A stretch of DNA of 64,000 bases, taken from Steroidobacter denitrificans. Its GTDB lineage: Bacteria; Pseudomonadota; Gammaproteobacteria; Steroidobacterales; Steroidobacteraceae. How positions within the stretch are numbered: position 1 is the first letter of the stretch; every line of letters starts with the position of its first letter. Where the stretch lies: the NCBI RefSeq assembly GCF_001579945.1, contig NZ_CP011971.1, positions 1,886,001 to 1,950,000 on the forward strand. Reading direction: 5' to 3'. Shown here piece by piece: positions 43,812 to 56,035 of this stretch. Made by a program: the position numbers and the translations under genes. The notes under the pieces were generated by a model. That model saw only the letters and a list, made by a program, of their open reading frames with translations, did not search any database and was not told the DNA's origin.

Positions 43812-44875
43812 CGCTTCAACTTCCCTTCGAGTTTGGAGTGGGCCGCGAGCGGCGCGCCCTGCACGAGGTGCGCGTAGCGCATCGTCACGCTCGGGCTCTT
43901 GTGGCCGAGCACGCTGCCGATCTCAAGCAGCGACGCCCCGCCTTGCGCGAGGTAGCTGGCGCAGGTGTGCCGCAGGTCGTGGAACCGGAAGTTCTTGAGA
44001 CTGATCCTCGACATCAGCGCCTTCCACGTGTGAGCGAGGTAGCTGTCCGAGTACGGGAACACGCGCTCGCCGGGATCGTGCTTTCGACCTAGCGCCTTCA
44101 GCGCCCGCACCGCCGGCCCCGGCAGGTGTACCGCCCGTGGAGTCCCGTTCTTGGTCTCAAGGACGACGATGCGTTGCCCTTCGAGGTCCACGTCCTTCCA
44201 GCACAGGCGCAGCAGCTCGCCGCGTCTGACGCCCGTGCCTAGCGCGACGAGCACGGCGGCGTTGAACCACGCAGGCTCTTTCGACACCGCGTTGAGAACC
44301 TTCTTCAGCTCGTCGTCGTCGAGGAACCGCGCACGCCCCGGCGGCTCGGTCAGCATCACCTTGCCGGGCCATGCGCTCTCGTTGGCGATGAGCCCGGCGT
44401 GTCGCCCCCAGTTCCAGCACGCGCGCATCGCGGAGAGGTGACGGTTCACCGTGGCCGGAGCGCGCCCCGGCAGCAGGCGGTCCCGCGCATCGCGAACCTT
44501 CGTCACGCCGAAGCCCATCACGCGCTCGTTGCCGTACTCGTTCATCCACCACGAGATGAGAAGTTCCAGGCCGTCGTAGCTCTTCAAGCCGAGCGTCTTG
44601 GGATCGTTCAGGAAGTTCTCGCACAGCGTGCGGATCGTCATGCGGGTGGTGTCCTCCCGACCGGCTCCGCGATCCCTCTGGCGCTTCAGCTCCGCCTCTG
44701 TCGATGCAGCCCAGACCTTGGCCTCCTTCTCGTCGCGGAATGCCTTGCTGACAGGTTTGAAACCCTTGATCCGGACGAGGGCGACGACGCTGAGCGATCC
44801 GTCGTCGAGGCGGCGCTTCTGGAACGATGGCACGTTTGACTCCACAGGTGGCGCGTAGGAGCACGCAGGAGCCAA
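43808..44875 (-). CDS. int: Tyrosine recombinase integrase of element B
   Basis: 355 aa. The catalytic set is visible: Arg in GTGVRRGELLRL (about residues 217-218), HDLRHTCAS with His299 and Arg302, LGHKSP with His325, and Tyr334 in TMRYAHL. The N-terminal half is the usual arm-binding and core-binding part (VNRHLSAMRACWNWGRHAG). It starts 57 nt after the tRNA-Ser on the same strand, so it may be transcribed together with the tRNA. It presumably recombines at GTTTTCAAG. Confidence 0.95.
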   Translation of the reverse strand: MAPACSYAPPVESNVPSFQKRRLDDGSLSVVALVRIKGFKPVSKAFRDEKEAKVWAASTEAELKRQRDRGAGREDTTRMTIRTLCENFLNDPKTLGLKSYDGLELLISWWMNEYGNERVMGFGVTKVRDARDRLLPGRAPATVNRHLSAMRACWNWGRHAGLIANESAWPGKVMLTEPPGRARFLDDDELKKVLNAVSKEPAWFNAAVLVALGTGVRRGELLRLCWKDVDLEGQRIVVLETKNGTPRAVHLPGPAVRALKALGRKHDPGERVFPYSDSYLAHTWKALMSRISLKNFRFHDLRHTCASYLAQGGASLLEIGSVLGHKSPSVTMRYAHLVQGAPLAAHSKLEGKLKR

Positions 44876-44932
44876 TCTACTGCGAAACTGGCACCCCAGT
44901 GAAACCGGGAGTGCAACTACGGCGAGTGTGGC

Positions 44933-45023
44933 TGGCGGAGAGGGTGGGATTCGAACCCACGTAACCCTTTGAAGGTTAAACGGTTTTCAAGACCGTCGCA
45001 TTCAACCGCTCTGCCACCTCTCC
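44933..45023 (-). tRNA. tRNA-Ser(UGA), carried by element B
   Basis: Class II tRNA with encoded CCA. Acceptor GGAGAGG/CCTCTCC, anticodon arm ACGGT-CTTGAAA-ACCGT (anticodon UGA), a variable arm with TTTAACCTTCAAAGGGTTA and a T arm GTGGG-TTCGAAT-CCCAC. Its 5' end is 14 nt from the core at 45038. The host's 5' half and its promoter lie just upstream, so this gene would be transcribed from the original host tRNA promoter. Confidence 0.95.
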
Positions 45024-45037
45024 GCACTCAAACTCAA

Positions 45038-45078
45038 GTTTTCAAGACAGGTGCCTTAAACCACTCGGCCACATCTCC
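45038..45078 (-). pseudogene. 5' half of the disrupted host tRNA-Ser(UGA) gene, with attachment core
   Basis: On the minus strand: acceptor GGAGATG, D arm, and the anticodon 5' stem CCTGT, then CTTGAAAAC (the core GTTTTCAAG, 45038-45046, is its complement). Left of the core the sequence changes to element B (45024-45037). It pairs with the 3' half at 29021-29069. The sequence upstream (45079-45122) has a -10-like TAGAAT (45117-45122) that could be the tRNA promoter. Confidence 0.85.
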
Positions 45079-45133
45079 GTTTCAGACTCGCTGAACCTTC
45101 TACAGCAGCGCTGCATTCTAGCGGGAAACCGCT

Positions 45134-45170
45134 GCCTGCGACGCAGGCTTTATCATGCCTGCGGTGTTTT
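45134..45170 (+). promoter_or_regulatory. Overlapping hairpins upstream of yccA
   Basis: Three copies of one arm (GCCTGC 45134-45139, GCAGGC 45143-45148, GCCTGC 45157-45162) can form two mutually exclusive hairpins, the second followed by GTGTTTTT. This could be a terminator for plus-strand transcription or an attenuator-like device before yccA. A further dyad, TCGAGATA/TATCTCGA, lies at 45262-45290. Confidence 0.35.
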
Positions 45171-45376
45171 TGGCCTACCACTGCGAATTGCTGCAGCGAT
45201 CAACACAAAACCACACACCGGTCAGCTCCTATTGTTAATATGCAGCCGATTTGCCTGACAGTCGAGATAACTTGGCAACTTATATCTCGATCCACGGTCG
45301 AATCCTGCTAAATCAGGGCCCGGGCCGCTTGCCTGGGAACGTATGGCCCGACTGACCGTCATCGGAGATTGAATGC

Positions 45377-46048
45377 ATGCAGTCTTATCCCAGTAACATC
45401 GCCGGTTCCTCCGTAAGCGCACAGGCGCTTGCCGCAAACAAGGTTCTGCGCAGCACTTACCTGCTATTGGGCGCGACTCTTGCCTTCAGTGCCCTGATGG
45501 CGGGCGTGGCGATGGCCTTGAACATTCCTCATTTTGGCCTGGTGACCCTGGTGGGCTATTTCGGCCTGCTGTTCGCCGTCCACAAGACTCAGAACAGCGC
45601 CTGGGGTCTGCTTTGGGTGTTTGCCCTGACAGGTTTCATGGGGCTCACCCTGGGCCCGATCCTGAATGCCTATCTGCAGTTCCTGCCCAATGGCTCACAG
45701 ATCATCATGACGGCCTTCGGCACCACTGCGATTTCGTTCCTGGGCCTATCGGCCTATGCCGTCAAGAGCCAGCGTGATTTCAGCTTCATGGGCGGCTTCC
45801 TGGTGGTCGGGGCAATCGGTGCTTTCGCCCTGGGCCTGGTCGCGTATTTCTTCAATCTGCCCAACGTCGCGCTCGTGGTGTCGGGTCTGTTCCTGGTCGT
45901 CAGCGCCGGTCTGATCCTGTTTCAGACCAGCACTATCGTACGTGGCGGCGAACGCAACTACATCATGGCCACCGTCACCTTGTACGTGAGCCTCTACAAC
46001 ATGTTCCTGAGCCTGCTCCATCTGCTGGGTGCCGCCGGGGACGACTGA
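45377..46048 (+). CDS. yccA: BI-1/YccA-family inner-membrane protein
   Basis: 223 aa with about seven membrane helices and a typical opening (NKVLRSTYLLLGATLAFSAL). The conserved C-terminal Ile-rich part reads NYIMATVTLYVSLYNMFLSL. YccA binds FtsH in E. coli and moderates its proteolysis; the family is related to Bax inhibitor-1. Followed by a terminator at 46096-46126. Confidence 0.93.
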   Translation: MQSYPSNIAGSSVSAQALAANKVLRSTYLLLGATLAFSALMAGVAMALNIPHFGLVTLVGYFGLLFAVHKTQNSAWGLLWVFALTGFMGLTLGPILNAYLQFLPNGSQIIMTAFGTTAISFLGLSAYAVKSQRDFSFMGGFLVVGAIGAFALGLVAYFFNLPNVALVVSGLFLVVSAGLILFQTSTIVRGGERNYIMATVTLYVSLYNMFLSLLHLLGAAGDD

Positions 46049-46095
46049 CCCGAGCCGCCGACGGCGAGGCGCTTCTATAACGAAGCGAGGGATCG

Positions 46096-46126
46096 AAAAG
46101 GGCGCTGCCGATGCAGCGCCCTTTTT
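46096..46126 (+). terminator. Rho-independent terminator after yccA
   Basis: An 8-bp stem GGGCGCTG/CAGCGCCC (46100-46107 and 46114-46121) is flanked by A's on the left and followed by a run of T. It lies 48 nt after the yccA stop and ends that unit. Confidence 0.9.
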
Positions 46127-46128
46127 CA

Positions 46129-46433
46129 TTAGCCGGTCGCACCCGTACCGAGCAAGGCCAGGACACGGTTACGCTGCATGCCCTGCAGCGCGGGCGCAAG
46201 GACCGACAGCGCCGGCTCTCCTGCATCGATGCCTTGCAGACCACCGCGCATCGGCGCTCTGAAGGTGGCGAGCGATGCTTGCGGATTGGAAGCTTCGCTT
46301 CCGAGTGCCGCGCAGTCTGATGCGGGCGAAGCCGCGGCACGGCTCAAGACGGCGCGTTCGGCGGCTCTGCGCGAGCCGGCGGATCGTGCCGGATCCACCA
46401 GAGCCAGTTGCAGGGATATTGCGTGCTCCCAGA
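46129..46433 (-). other. Open but unrecognised sequence beside the flgL fragment
   Basis: A minus-strand frame runs through this stretch and ends at 46129 (with LATFRAPMRGG and VLAPALQGMQRNRVLALLG). I do not recognise a family and see no ribosome-binding site or start. It abuts gene fragments and may be part of a decayed region. Confidence 0.25.
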
Positions 46434-47197
<764 letters not shown>

Positions 47198-47201
<4 letters not shown>

Positions 47202-47572
47202 CCGGTCGAGCCGCCACCGACGGACAACAGGTAAGACATGACCGCCTCGGCCTTGCCCGTGGACACCAGTTGTTCGGCAGTGCGGTGCTCGAATTCGGGG
47301 ATAGGGGTGTTGCGATACCAGTAGATCGCGCGCGTACGCTCACCGCTGACCTCGGTAGCGGCGGACAGCACCCGCAACGTGTCGCGCATGTACTGCTGCA
47401 GCTTTGCGTTGGTTGGGGCGTCGGCCACGGTGGTGCGATGGACGCGGGCGAGTTGAGCCAGTTCCTGCTGACGCAGGTGCAGCGCTTCGGCGAAGCGGTC
47501 CGGGGCGATCAGCGGTAGGCCCGGCACGCGCAGTCCCTCAGTGAAGGCCTGGAAATCATGGTGGGCGGCCAT
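47198..47572 (-). CDS. Xre/MbcA/ParS-type antitoxin (DUF2384)
   Basis: 124 aa. The N-terminal helical region with RQQELAQLARVHRTTVADAP resembles a Xre-like HTH, and the C-terminal YWYRNTPIPEFEHRTAEQLV followed by GKAEAVMSYLLSVGGGSTG is the typical toxin-binding DUF2384 end. The order antitoxin then toxin with a 4-nt overlap is the usual one. Confidence 0.9.
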
Positions 47573-47780
47573 GGTGGGGTCTCCTAAATAGATACCACCA
47601 GTCTATGGCGCTTTTATGTCGGTTTCAAGTTTGTTGTATGCTGCTGGATCCAGAGGCCAGTATTACAACCCATAAATAACGAAGCATGAAAAAGATGCCT
47701 GTGCTCCGACCAGATACGTGAGTGCGGCCAGATTGCCCGATGCCAGGTACCTCGATCCGTCAGTTAGGGATAGCAACTCA

Positions 47781-48062
47781 TCATTGGGCATCCTTTCCAT
47801 ACGTCGCCAATGGCTGCGGCCTGACCTCGAAGCGTCCATTCTTGACAACTCGGCACCGAACCAGGAACCACCACCATGCGGAGCCTGCGCGACGATTCTC
47901 ACCAGCGTTGAGCATCTGCAGCGAAACATGGTTGTTGGGCGGTCCATAGTTGACTTGCCCACTCTCGTACGTACCTGTAAGCGGATACTCATCGCAATCG
48001 CCACTGACACCGCCGCGCGCAGCACGGTAAGCTTCTCGCGCCCCTCTGCCGCATTCCAACAC
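47781..48062 (-). pseudogene. NucA/NucB-like nuclease domain fragment
   Basis: A 93-aa frame from a GTG, with GDCDEYPLTGTYESG and NAGENRRAGSAWWWFLVRCR, then VVKNGRFEVRP. The CDEYP...TYE...EN..G pattern resembles the C-terminal half of NucA/NucB DNases, often found as a polymorphic-toxin tip. The frame stays open upstream for some 30 codons without a start or signal peptide. The N-terminal half is missing, so it is probably a remnant. The 208 nt to the antitoxin start and 169 nt to serS hold nothing else I can support. Confidence 0.5.
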
Positions 48063-48231
48063 TGCACCCAGCCAGCGCGAGCCCGATATGGGTTCCGATA
48101 TGGGCTGTAACTTCCTGTGTTGATCCCAGACCGGCGAGCGATCCCGGATAATAGATGGGACAGGCGCCAGTGGAAGCCGGTGTTGTAGTAACGACGAGAA
48201 AGACTGGAACGATTTGCGCGCCGCGCACCCG

Positions 48232-49653
<1,422 letters not shown>

Positions 49654-49733
49654 TCAGCCGTCCGTACGCAACGGGTTGGACGCGCCGGCAACTCGCGTGA
49701 AAGGTTTTACCCCGGTCCGCGCGCCTGTCCTTC

Positions 49734-49774
49734 TGCTCCTTGCTCCTTGCTCCTTGCTCCTTGCTCCTTGCTCC
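49734..49774. repeat. Heptanucleotide tandem repeat TGCTCCT
   Basis: Five perfect copies of TGCTCCT (49734-49768) and a partial sixth, in the 270-nt gap between rarA and serS and only 6 nt after the rarA stop region. Such short repeats can change copy number by slippage. Here it is outside coding sequence, so an effect on serS transcription is possible but unproven. Confidence 0.85.
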
Positions 49775-49779
49775 GCGCC

Positions 49780-51078
49780 TCACTTGGCCTTGCGGCGTGC
49801 CAGGGCCTCGGCGATCTTGATTTCCAGACCGCGTGGCACGGGCCGGTAATACCGGCGCTGCGGGAAGCCCTCGGGAAAATAATTCTCGCCGGCTGCATAG
49901 CCCTCCGGCTCGTGGTGAGCGTAGCGATAACCCTTGCCGTAACCGAGTTCCTTCATCAGCCGGGTAGGCGCGTTACGCAGATGCATCGGCACCTCCAGCG
50001 AACCCAGCGTGCGGGCATCGGCCATCGCCTCGCCATAGGCCACATAGACGGCGTTGCTTTTGGCGGCGCAAGCCATGAAAACCACCGCCTGCGCGATGGC
50101 CAGTTCCCCTTCCGGCGAGCCCAGGCGCTCATATACCTCACTGGCTTCCAGCGCCAGGGTCAGCGCCCGCGGGTCGGCATTGCCGATATCCTCGCTGGCC
50201 ATGCGCAGCACGCGGCGCGCGAGATAACGTGGATCACAGCCGCCATCGAGCATTCGGCACAGCCAGTACAAGGCGGCATCCGGATCCGAGCCGCGCACCG
50301 ACTTGTGCAGCGCCGAGATCTGGTCATAAAAGGCTTCGCCCTGCTTGTCGAAGCGGCGCAGTCCACCCATGGCCACCTCATTGGCGATCGCCTCGGTGAG
50401 GCGCGGCGGCTCGCTGCCATCAGCCAGGTCCAGCGCCAGTTCGAGCATATTCAAGGCGCGGCGCGCATCGCCATCCGCGGCGCGGGCGATCAAGCTCAGC
50501 GCCGCATCCTCGTCGCACGCTTGCCGTGCCAGGTGATGCAGCGCACGTTCCAGCACCCGGCGCAGATCCGGCTCCGTCAAGGCACGCAGCACATACACTC
50601 GTGCGCGCGACAGCAAGGCGTTGTTGAGTTCGAAGGACGGGTTCTCGGTGGTCGCACCGATGAATATCAGGGTGCCGTCCTCCACCCAGGGCAGGAAGGC
50701 ATCCTGCTGCGCCTTGTTGAAACGATGTACCTCGTCCAGGAACAGAACGGTACGGCGCGCCGCTTGCTGACGCGAAGTGCGGGCGCTTTCGGCCGCCGCG
50801 CGAATATCCTTCACACCCGCCATGACCGCCGACAAGGCGATGAATTGCGCATCGCAGGACTGCGCCACCAGCCGCGCCAGCGTAGTCTTGCCCGTGCCCG
50901 GCGGTCCCCACAGGATCATCGAATGCAGCGGTCCTCCCTCGAGCATACGCCGCAGCGGCTTGCCGGAACCGAACAGATGTTCCTGGCCGATGAAGTCATC
51001 CAGCACGTCCGGGCGCATGCGATCGGCCAGCGGCCGCCCATCCTCCTGACGGCTTATATCCTGGCGCTCTCCCGGCAT
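49780..51078 (-). CDS. rarA: Replication-associated recombination protein A (RarA/MgsA)
   Basis: 432 aa from MPGERQDISRQEDGRPLADR; in-frame sequence upstream overlaps the VanZ-like gene and is unconserved. Typical motifs are RPDVLDDFIGQEHLFGSGKP, Walker A LWGPPGTGKTTLARLVAQ, Walker B RTVLFLDEVHRFNKAQQDAF and GATTENPSFELNNALLSRAR. RarA acts at stalled forks. Starts 2 nt after the VanZ-like stop. Confidence 0.96.
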   Translation of the reverse strand: MPGERQDISRQEDGRPLADRMRPDVLDDFIGQEHLFGSGKPLRRMLEGGPLHSMILWGPPGTGKTTLARLVAQSCDAQFIALSAVMAGVKDIRAAAESARTSRQQAARRTVLFLDEVHRFNKAQQDAFLPWVEDGTLIFIGATTENPSFELNNALLSRARVYVLRALTEPDLRRVLERALHHLARQACDEDAALSLIARAADGDARRALNMLELALDLADGSEPPRLTEAIANEVAMGGLRRFDKQGEAFYDQISALHKSVRGSDPDAALYWLCRMLDGGCDPRYLARRVLRMASEDIGNADPRALTLALEASEVYERLGSPEGELAIAQAVVFMACAAKSNAVYVAYGEAMADARTLGSLEVPMHLRNAPTRLMKELGYGKGYRYAHHEPEGYAAGENYFPEGFPQRRYYRPVPRGLEIKIAEALARRKAK

Positions 51079-51080
51079 GC

Positions 51081-51497
51081 TCACGATCGCCGCTTCGCGC
51101 CTGTCAGTTTCGCGAGAGACGCGCTCCAATCCTCCACCTGCTGCGCCCATCCGCCCAACCACAGCCAAGCAAGCCCCAGACCCACCGCGATGCCGCCGCC
51201 GTTTGCCAGCACATCCCGCAAATCCGCCTCGCGCCCGAAGCTCATCGCCCCCTGCGCAAACTCGATGCCCACCCCTAGCAACAACAGGCCGATGGCGATC
51301 AGCCAATAACGCGACCGTGGGTAAATGCCGGCAAACCACAGCGCCAGCAACGCATATGCCGTACCGTGCTGGAACTTGTCATTGAGGCCGGTGGCCGGCA
51401 GCTTTTGACCCGGCATCAGGCTCAGGGCCACGACCACCAGGATCATGAGCCAACCCAGCACGAGCCAGGTACGGGGATGTCGCAGCAATAACCGCAT
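51081..51497 (-). CDS. VanZ-like membrane protein
   Basis: 138 aa from MRLLLRHPRTWLVLGWLMIL. Four membrane helices with LNDKFQHGTAYALLALWFAG between the first and second, and GIEFAQGAMSFGREADLRDV before the fourth; the K..H..AY and E..Q....R.....D pattern is that of VanZ-like proteins. Role unknown. Lies between lolA and rarA. Confidence 0.8.
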   Translation of the reverse strand: MRLLLRHPRTWLVLGWLMILVVVALSLMPGQKLPATGLNDKFQHGTAYALLALWFAGIYPRSRYWLIAIGLLLLGVGIEFAQGAMSFGREADLRDVLANGGGIAVGLGLAWLWLGGWAQQVEDWSASLAKLTGAKRRS

Positions 51498-51579
51498 CGA
51501 TGATACCTGCTGGATCCGCCCGCCCGGGCTCGAGGGATCCGGATTTGTCGCCTTCGGCGTTCGCCCCGGCGCCGGAGCG

Positions 51580-52359
51580 TTACTCTCGGGAAACGGCGGC
51601 ATCGCCGATGATGTCGGCACCCGGAGGGATGGTAAAGGTAAACCGTGACGGATCCTGGGGCGGGTTGCGCTCCAGCCCGCTGAACTCCAGGCGAGTGACC
51701 TGGCCTAGTTTGTCCGCCAGCTCCATGTATCTCAACGAGTCGGCCTGGAAACCTAGCCGAACCCATTTGAAGTCGGTGTCGGCGCGCTTGGGCTCCATGC
51801 GCACCCACTGCAGCACCGCACCAGAGGCTCCAGGGACCACACTGCCGGCAACCGTCTCATGACCGACCTGCGTAACCGTGAAATTATCTTCCAGCCTCCC
51901 TTCGCCGCCCAGCAGCATGGCCGGTGTCGCCGACAAGGTGTCGTCCAGCGCCCGCACCGTCACCTGTTCAAGATCCGCGTCATACAGCCAGATACGCGTG
52001 CCGTCGGCGACAATGAGCTGGCTGTGCGGCTCGAGGTAATCCCAGCGGAACCGGTTCGGCCGACGAATGGACAGGCGCCCGCTGGATTCGTCCACGATCT
52101 GCCCGGTACGATCCATGAGCGTCTGGCTGAAGCGAGCCTCCAGCCCTTGCAGTCCGCCGAGGAAGCGTTCCACACGCTCGCGTCCGGCTGCCAGATCGCC
52201 GGGTGTCCCGACAGCCGGCGTCGCCGCGGCCTGCACGGCCGGCAAGACTGGAATGCACGCCAGCACGCAGGCCAACGTCCATCCCCACCCGACCGATGCG
52301 CGTGCCGATGCGCCTGATCTCGGGACGGACACTACGGGCAGCAAGGACATCGCATTCAA
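51580..52359 (-). CDS. lolA: Outer-membrane lipoprotein carrier protein LolA
   Basis: 259 aa, longer than E. coli LolA through an N-terminal extension before a signal peptide (about residues 24-45, [20 protein letters not shown]). Mature region: [40 protein letters not shown] and [20 protein letters not shown], the LolA core. It ferries lipoproteins across the periplasm from LolCDE to LolB. Overlaps ftsK by 4 nt. Confidence 0.93.
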   Translation of the reverse strand: MNAMSLLPVVSVPRSGASARASVGWGWTLACVLACIPVLPAVQAAATPAVGTPGDLAAGRERVERFLGGLQGLEARFSQTLMDRTGQIVDESSGRLSIRRPNRFRWDYLEPHSQLIVADGTRIWLYDADLEQVTVRALDDTLSATPAMLLGGEGRLEDNFTVTQVGHETVAGSVVPGASGAVLQWVRMEPKRADTDFKWVRLGFQADSLRYMELADKLGQVTRLEFSGLERNPPQDPSRFTFTIPPGADIIGDAAVSRE

Positions 52360-54671
52360 TCTCCGGCGGGCGGCGGCGCCAGCACTTCGCGTGAACCGTT
52401 GGATTGCAGCGGCCCCACCAGGCCTGCCGCTTCCATCGTCTCGATCATGCGCGCGGCACGGTTGTAGCCGATCTTCAGACGCCGTTGCACACCCGAGATC
52501 GAAGCGCGGCGGCTTTCGATGACGATCCGCACAGCCTGGTCATACAGGGGATCCTGCTCGCCGTCCTGGCCGTCCTCGGTCCCTTCCCCGCCCTCGCCCG
52601 GCAGGCCAGGAATGGGTCCGCTCGGCCCCTCCAGGATCTCGCTGACATAGTTAGGCTCCGCACCTTTCAGGCTGCCCACGACACGATGCACCTCCTGATC
52701 GGAAACGAACGCGCCGTGCACACGCACCGGCACCGAGGTGCCGGGCTGCAGGAACAGCATGTCGCCATGGCCCAGCAGCTGCTCCGCACCCATCTGATCC
52801 AGGATCGTGCGCGAATCCACTTTCGCGGACACCTGGAACGCAATGCGGGTCGGGATATTGGCCTTGATCAGGCCGGTGATCACATCCACCGAGGGCCGCT
52901 GCGTCGCCAGGATCAAATGGATGCCCGAGGCGCGCGCCTTCTGCGCCAGCCGCGCGATCAGCTCCTCCACCTTCTTGCCGACGATCATCATCATGTCGGC
53001 CAGCTCATCCACGATTACCACGATGAACGGCAACGGCTCCAGGAACGGCGCATCCTGCGCATCCGCATCGGGACCCAGCATCTTCATCAACAGCGGATCA
53101 CGTATCGGCTGGCCACCTTCGCGAGCTTCCCGAATCTTGCGATTGAAGCCGGCGAGATTGCGCACGCCCAGGGCAGCCATGAGCTGGTAGCGCCGCTCCA
53201 TTTCAGCCACGCACCAGCGTAATGCATTCGCCGCCTCCTTCATGTCCGTCACGACCGGCGCCAGCAGATGCGGAATACCCTCGTACACCGACAACTCCAG
53301 CATCTTCGGATCGATCATGATCATGCGCACATGATCAGCGCTGGATTTGTAGAGCAGCGACAGGATCATGGCGTTCACCGCGGTGGACTTGCCCGAGCCC
53401 GTGGTGCCGCCGACCAGTAGATGGGGCATGCGGGCCAGATCGGCCACGACCGGCGCACCGCTGATGTCCTTGCCCAGCACCAGCGCCAGGGAGGAATTCA
53501 TATCGTCATAGGCCTTGGATTTGACGATCTCGCCCAGGGTGACGATTTCCCGTTTTTCATTGGGAATTTCCAGTCCGACCGTGGATTTGCCCGGGATCAC
53601 TTCCACGATGCGCACGCTGATCGCCGACAAGGCCCGCGCCAGATCCTTCGCCAGATTGCTGATCTGACTCACCTTGATGCCGGGCGCAGGATTCAGTTCG
53701 AAGCGCGTAATCACCGGGCCGGGATGGACGGCGACCACCTCGGCCTCGACGCCGAAATCGCGCAGCTTGAGTTCGACCAGCCGCGACATCGCTTCCAGCG
53801 CCTCCGCAGAGTAGCCCTCGGCCCGCACCGGCGGATCGTCCAGCAAGGATAGCGGCGGCAGTTCCTTGGATGCGGACGGTTCGAACATGGCCACCTGGCG
53901 TTCCTTCTCGACCCGTTCGCTCTTCTCGACCTTGCGCACCACCGTCTCGATCTTGGGCGGCGGGCGATTCTCGACGCGCTTGCGTTCTTCGCGGACGGCC
54001 TCGGCGCGCGCTTCCTTCACTTCGCGCCCGGCGCGAATCTCGCGGGCATTCATGATCCACCGCGACAGCCGCTCCAGGCTGCTCAGTACGGCACGGCCGG
54101 TTCGATCCATCACTTCGATCCAGGACAGGCCGGCGAACAAGGAGACACCGGCCAGCCACAGCGCCAGCAGCAGCAGGGTCGCCCCCAGAAAACTCAACCC
54201 TGCCGCCAAGCCATTGCCGACCAGCGAGCCCAGCACCCCCCCGGCGGAATCCGGATAGCTGGATATCATGAAATGCAGACTTGCCAGGCCGCAGGTCGTC
54301 ACCAGAGTCAGCAGGAAACCCACACCCCGGAATACCAGGGTGGCACGCGACGGTGCCGGCCCGGTGCTGTCGCGCTCCTGATACAGCAGCCAGCCCGTCG
54401 AGGCGATCATGAGCGGGAACAGGAAGGCCGCAACGCCGAACAGCAGCACCAGCAAACCCGCCAGATGCGCGCCGAAGGGACCGATGACATTGGAGATCGG
54501 GCCCGGCTCGCCGGTGGTCGCAAAGGAGGGATCATGCCGATCGTAGGTCACCAGCGCCGCCAGCACGATCAGCGCCAGTGCACCGAACACCCACAACGCC
54601 CCTTCGCGCAAGGATCGCACGACCGCCGCTCCCAGTCCCATGCCTCCGCGTGCCTGCGCCGTACTTCCCAA
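52356..54671 (-). CDS. ftsK: DNA translocase FtsK
   Basis: 771 aa. Four N-terminal membrane helices (to about residue 185), a short linker rich in Lys/Glu/Arg (about 200-280), then the motor: Walker [41 protein letters not shown] and [20 protein letters not shown]. The C-terminal gamma winged helix (about 700-765: [20 protein letters not shown]) binds KOPS-type sequences. It moves chromosome termini at division and activates XerCD. Followed by lolA. Confidence 0.96.
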   Translation of the reverse strand: MGSTAQARGGMGLGAAVVRSLREGALWVFGALALIVLAALVTYDRHDPSFATTGEPGPISNVIGPFGAHLAGLLVLLFGVAAFLFPLMIASTGWLLYQERDSTGPAPSRATLVFRGVGFLLTLVTTCGLASLHFMISSYPDSAGGVLGSLVGNGLAAGLSFLGATLLLLALWLAGVSLFAGLSWIEVMDRTGRAVLSSLERLSRWIMNAREIRAGREVKEARAEAVREERKRVENRPPPKIETVVRKVEKSERVEKERQVAMFEPSASKELPPLSLLDDPPVRAEGYSAEALEAMSRLVELKLRDFGVEAEVVAVHPGPVITRFELNPAPGIKVSQISNLAKDLARALSAISVRIVEVIPGKSTVGLEIPNEKREIVTLGEIVKSKAYDDMNSSLALVLGKDISGAPVVADLARMPHLLVGGTTGSGKSTAVNAMILSLLYKSSADHVRMIMIDPKMLELSVYEGIPHLLAPVVTDMKEAANALRWCVAEMERRYQLMAALGVRNLAGFNRKIREAREGGQPIRDPLLMKMLGPDADAQDAPFLEPLPFIVVIVDELADMMMIVGKKVEELIARLAQKARASGIHLILATQRPSVDVITGLIKANIPTRIAFQVSAKVDSRTILDQMGAEQLLGHGDMLFLQPGTSVPVRVHGAFVSDQEVHRVVGSLKGAEPNYVSEILEGPSGPIPGLPGEGGEGTEDGQDGEQDPLYDQAVRIVIESRRASISGVQRRLKIGYNRAARMIETMEAAGLVGPLQSNGSREVLAPPPAGD

Positions 54672-54700
54672 AATTAACTCACCTCAAAAGTCAGTTGTAA

Positions 54701-54719
54701 TCAATTGATATACAATTGA
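54701..54719. promoter_or_regulatory. Perfect 19-bp dyad between ftsK and trxB
   Basis: TCAATTG (54701-54707) and CAATTGA (54713-54719) are perfect 7-bp arms around ATATA in an AT-rich patch of an otherwise GC-rich region, 30 nt upstream of ftsK. A tandem 16-bp repeat (CTCAGGCGCAACTCTA, 54773-54803) lies nearby. The dyad is a candidate operator or promoter element; its factor is unknown. Confidence 0.4.
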
Positions 54720-54735
54720 ACATTTCCAAGCTTAA

Positions 54736-55962
<1,227 letters not shown>

Positions 55963-56035
55963 AGACGCGGCGATGCGCCTGTAGACTGCGGACGCGAATA
56001 CACGCTCAACCGCCACTCGACAGCCTGCCCCATCC

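Larger units (their letters stand above)
34021..45046. mobile_element. Integrative element B: phage-satellite-like island with capsid gene
   Basis: An 11-kb element between GTTTTCAAG cores. Nearly all genes are on the minus strand: integrase, regulator, small DNA-binding candidate, HNH-like protein, zinc ribbon, VirE primase/helicase (broken by IS3), a D5-like small protein, small basic proteins, a major capsid protein and four overlapping small genes. There is no portal, terminase, protease or tail gene. A candidate iteron origin lies beside the primase. It carries its own tRNA-Ser(UGA). The plan resembles phage-inducible islands; helper dependence is inferred. Confidence 0.8.

Noticed and set aside
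29021-45078. Trans-spliced split tRNA as in some archaea
   Set aside because: No complementary leader/trailer sequences join the halves, intact tRNA-Ser(UGA) genes are present, and the split coincides with integration cores, so disruption is the simpler explanation.
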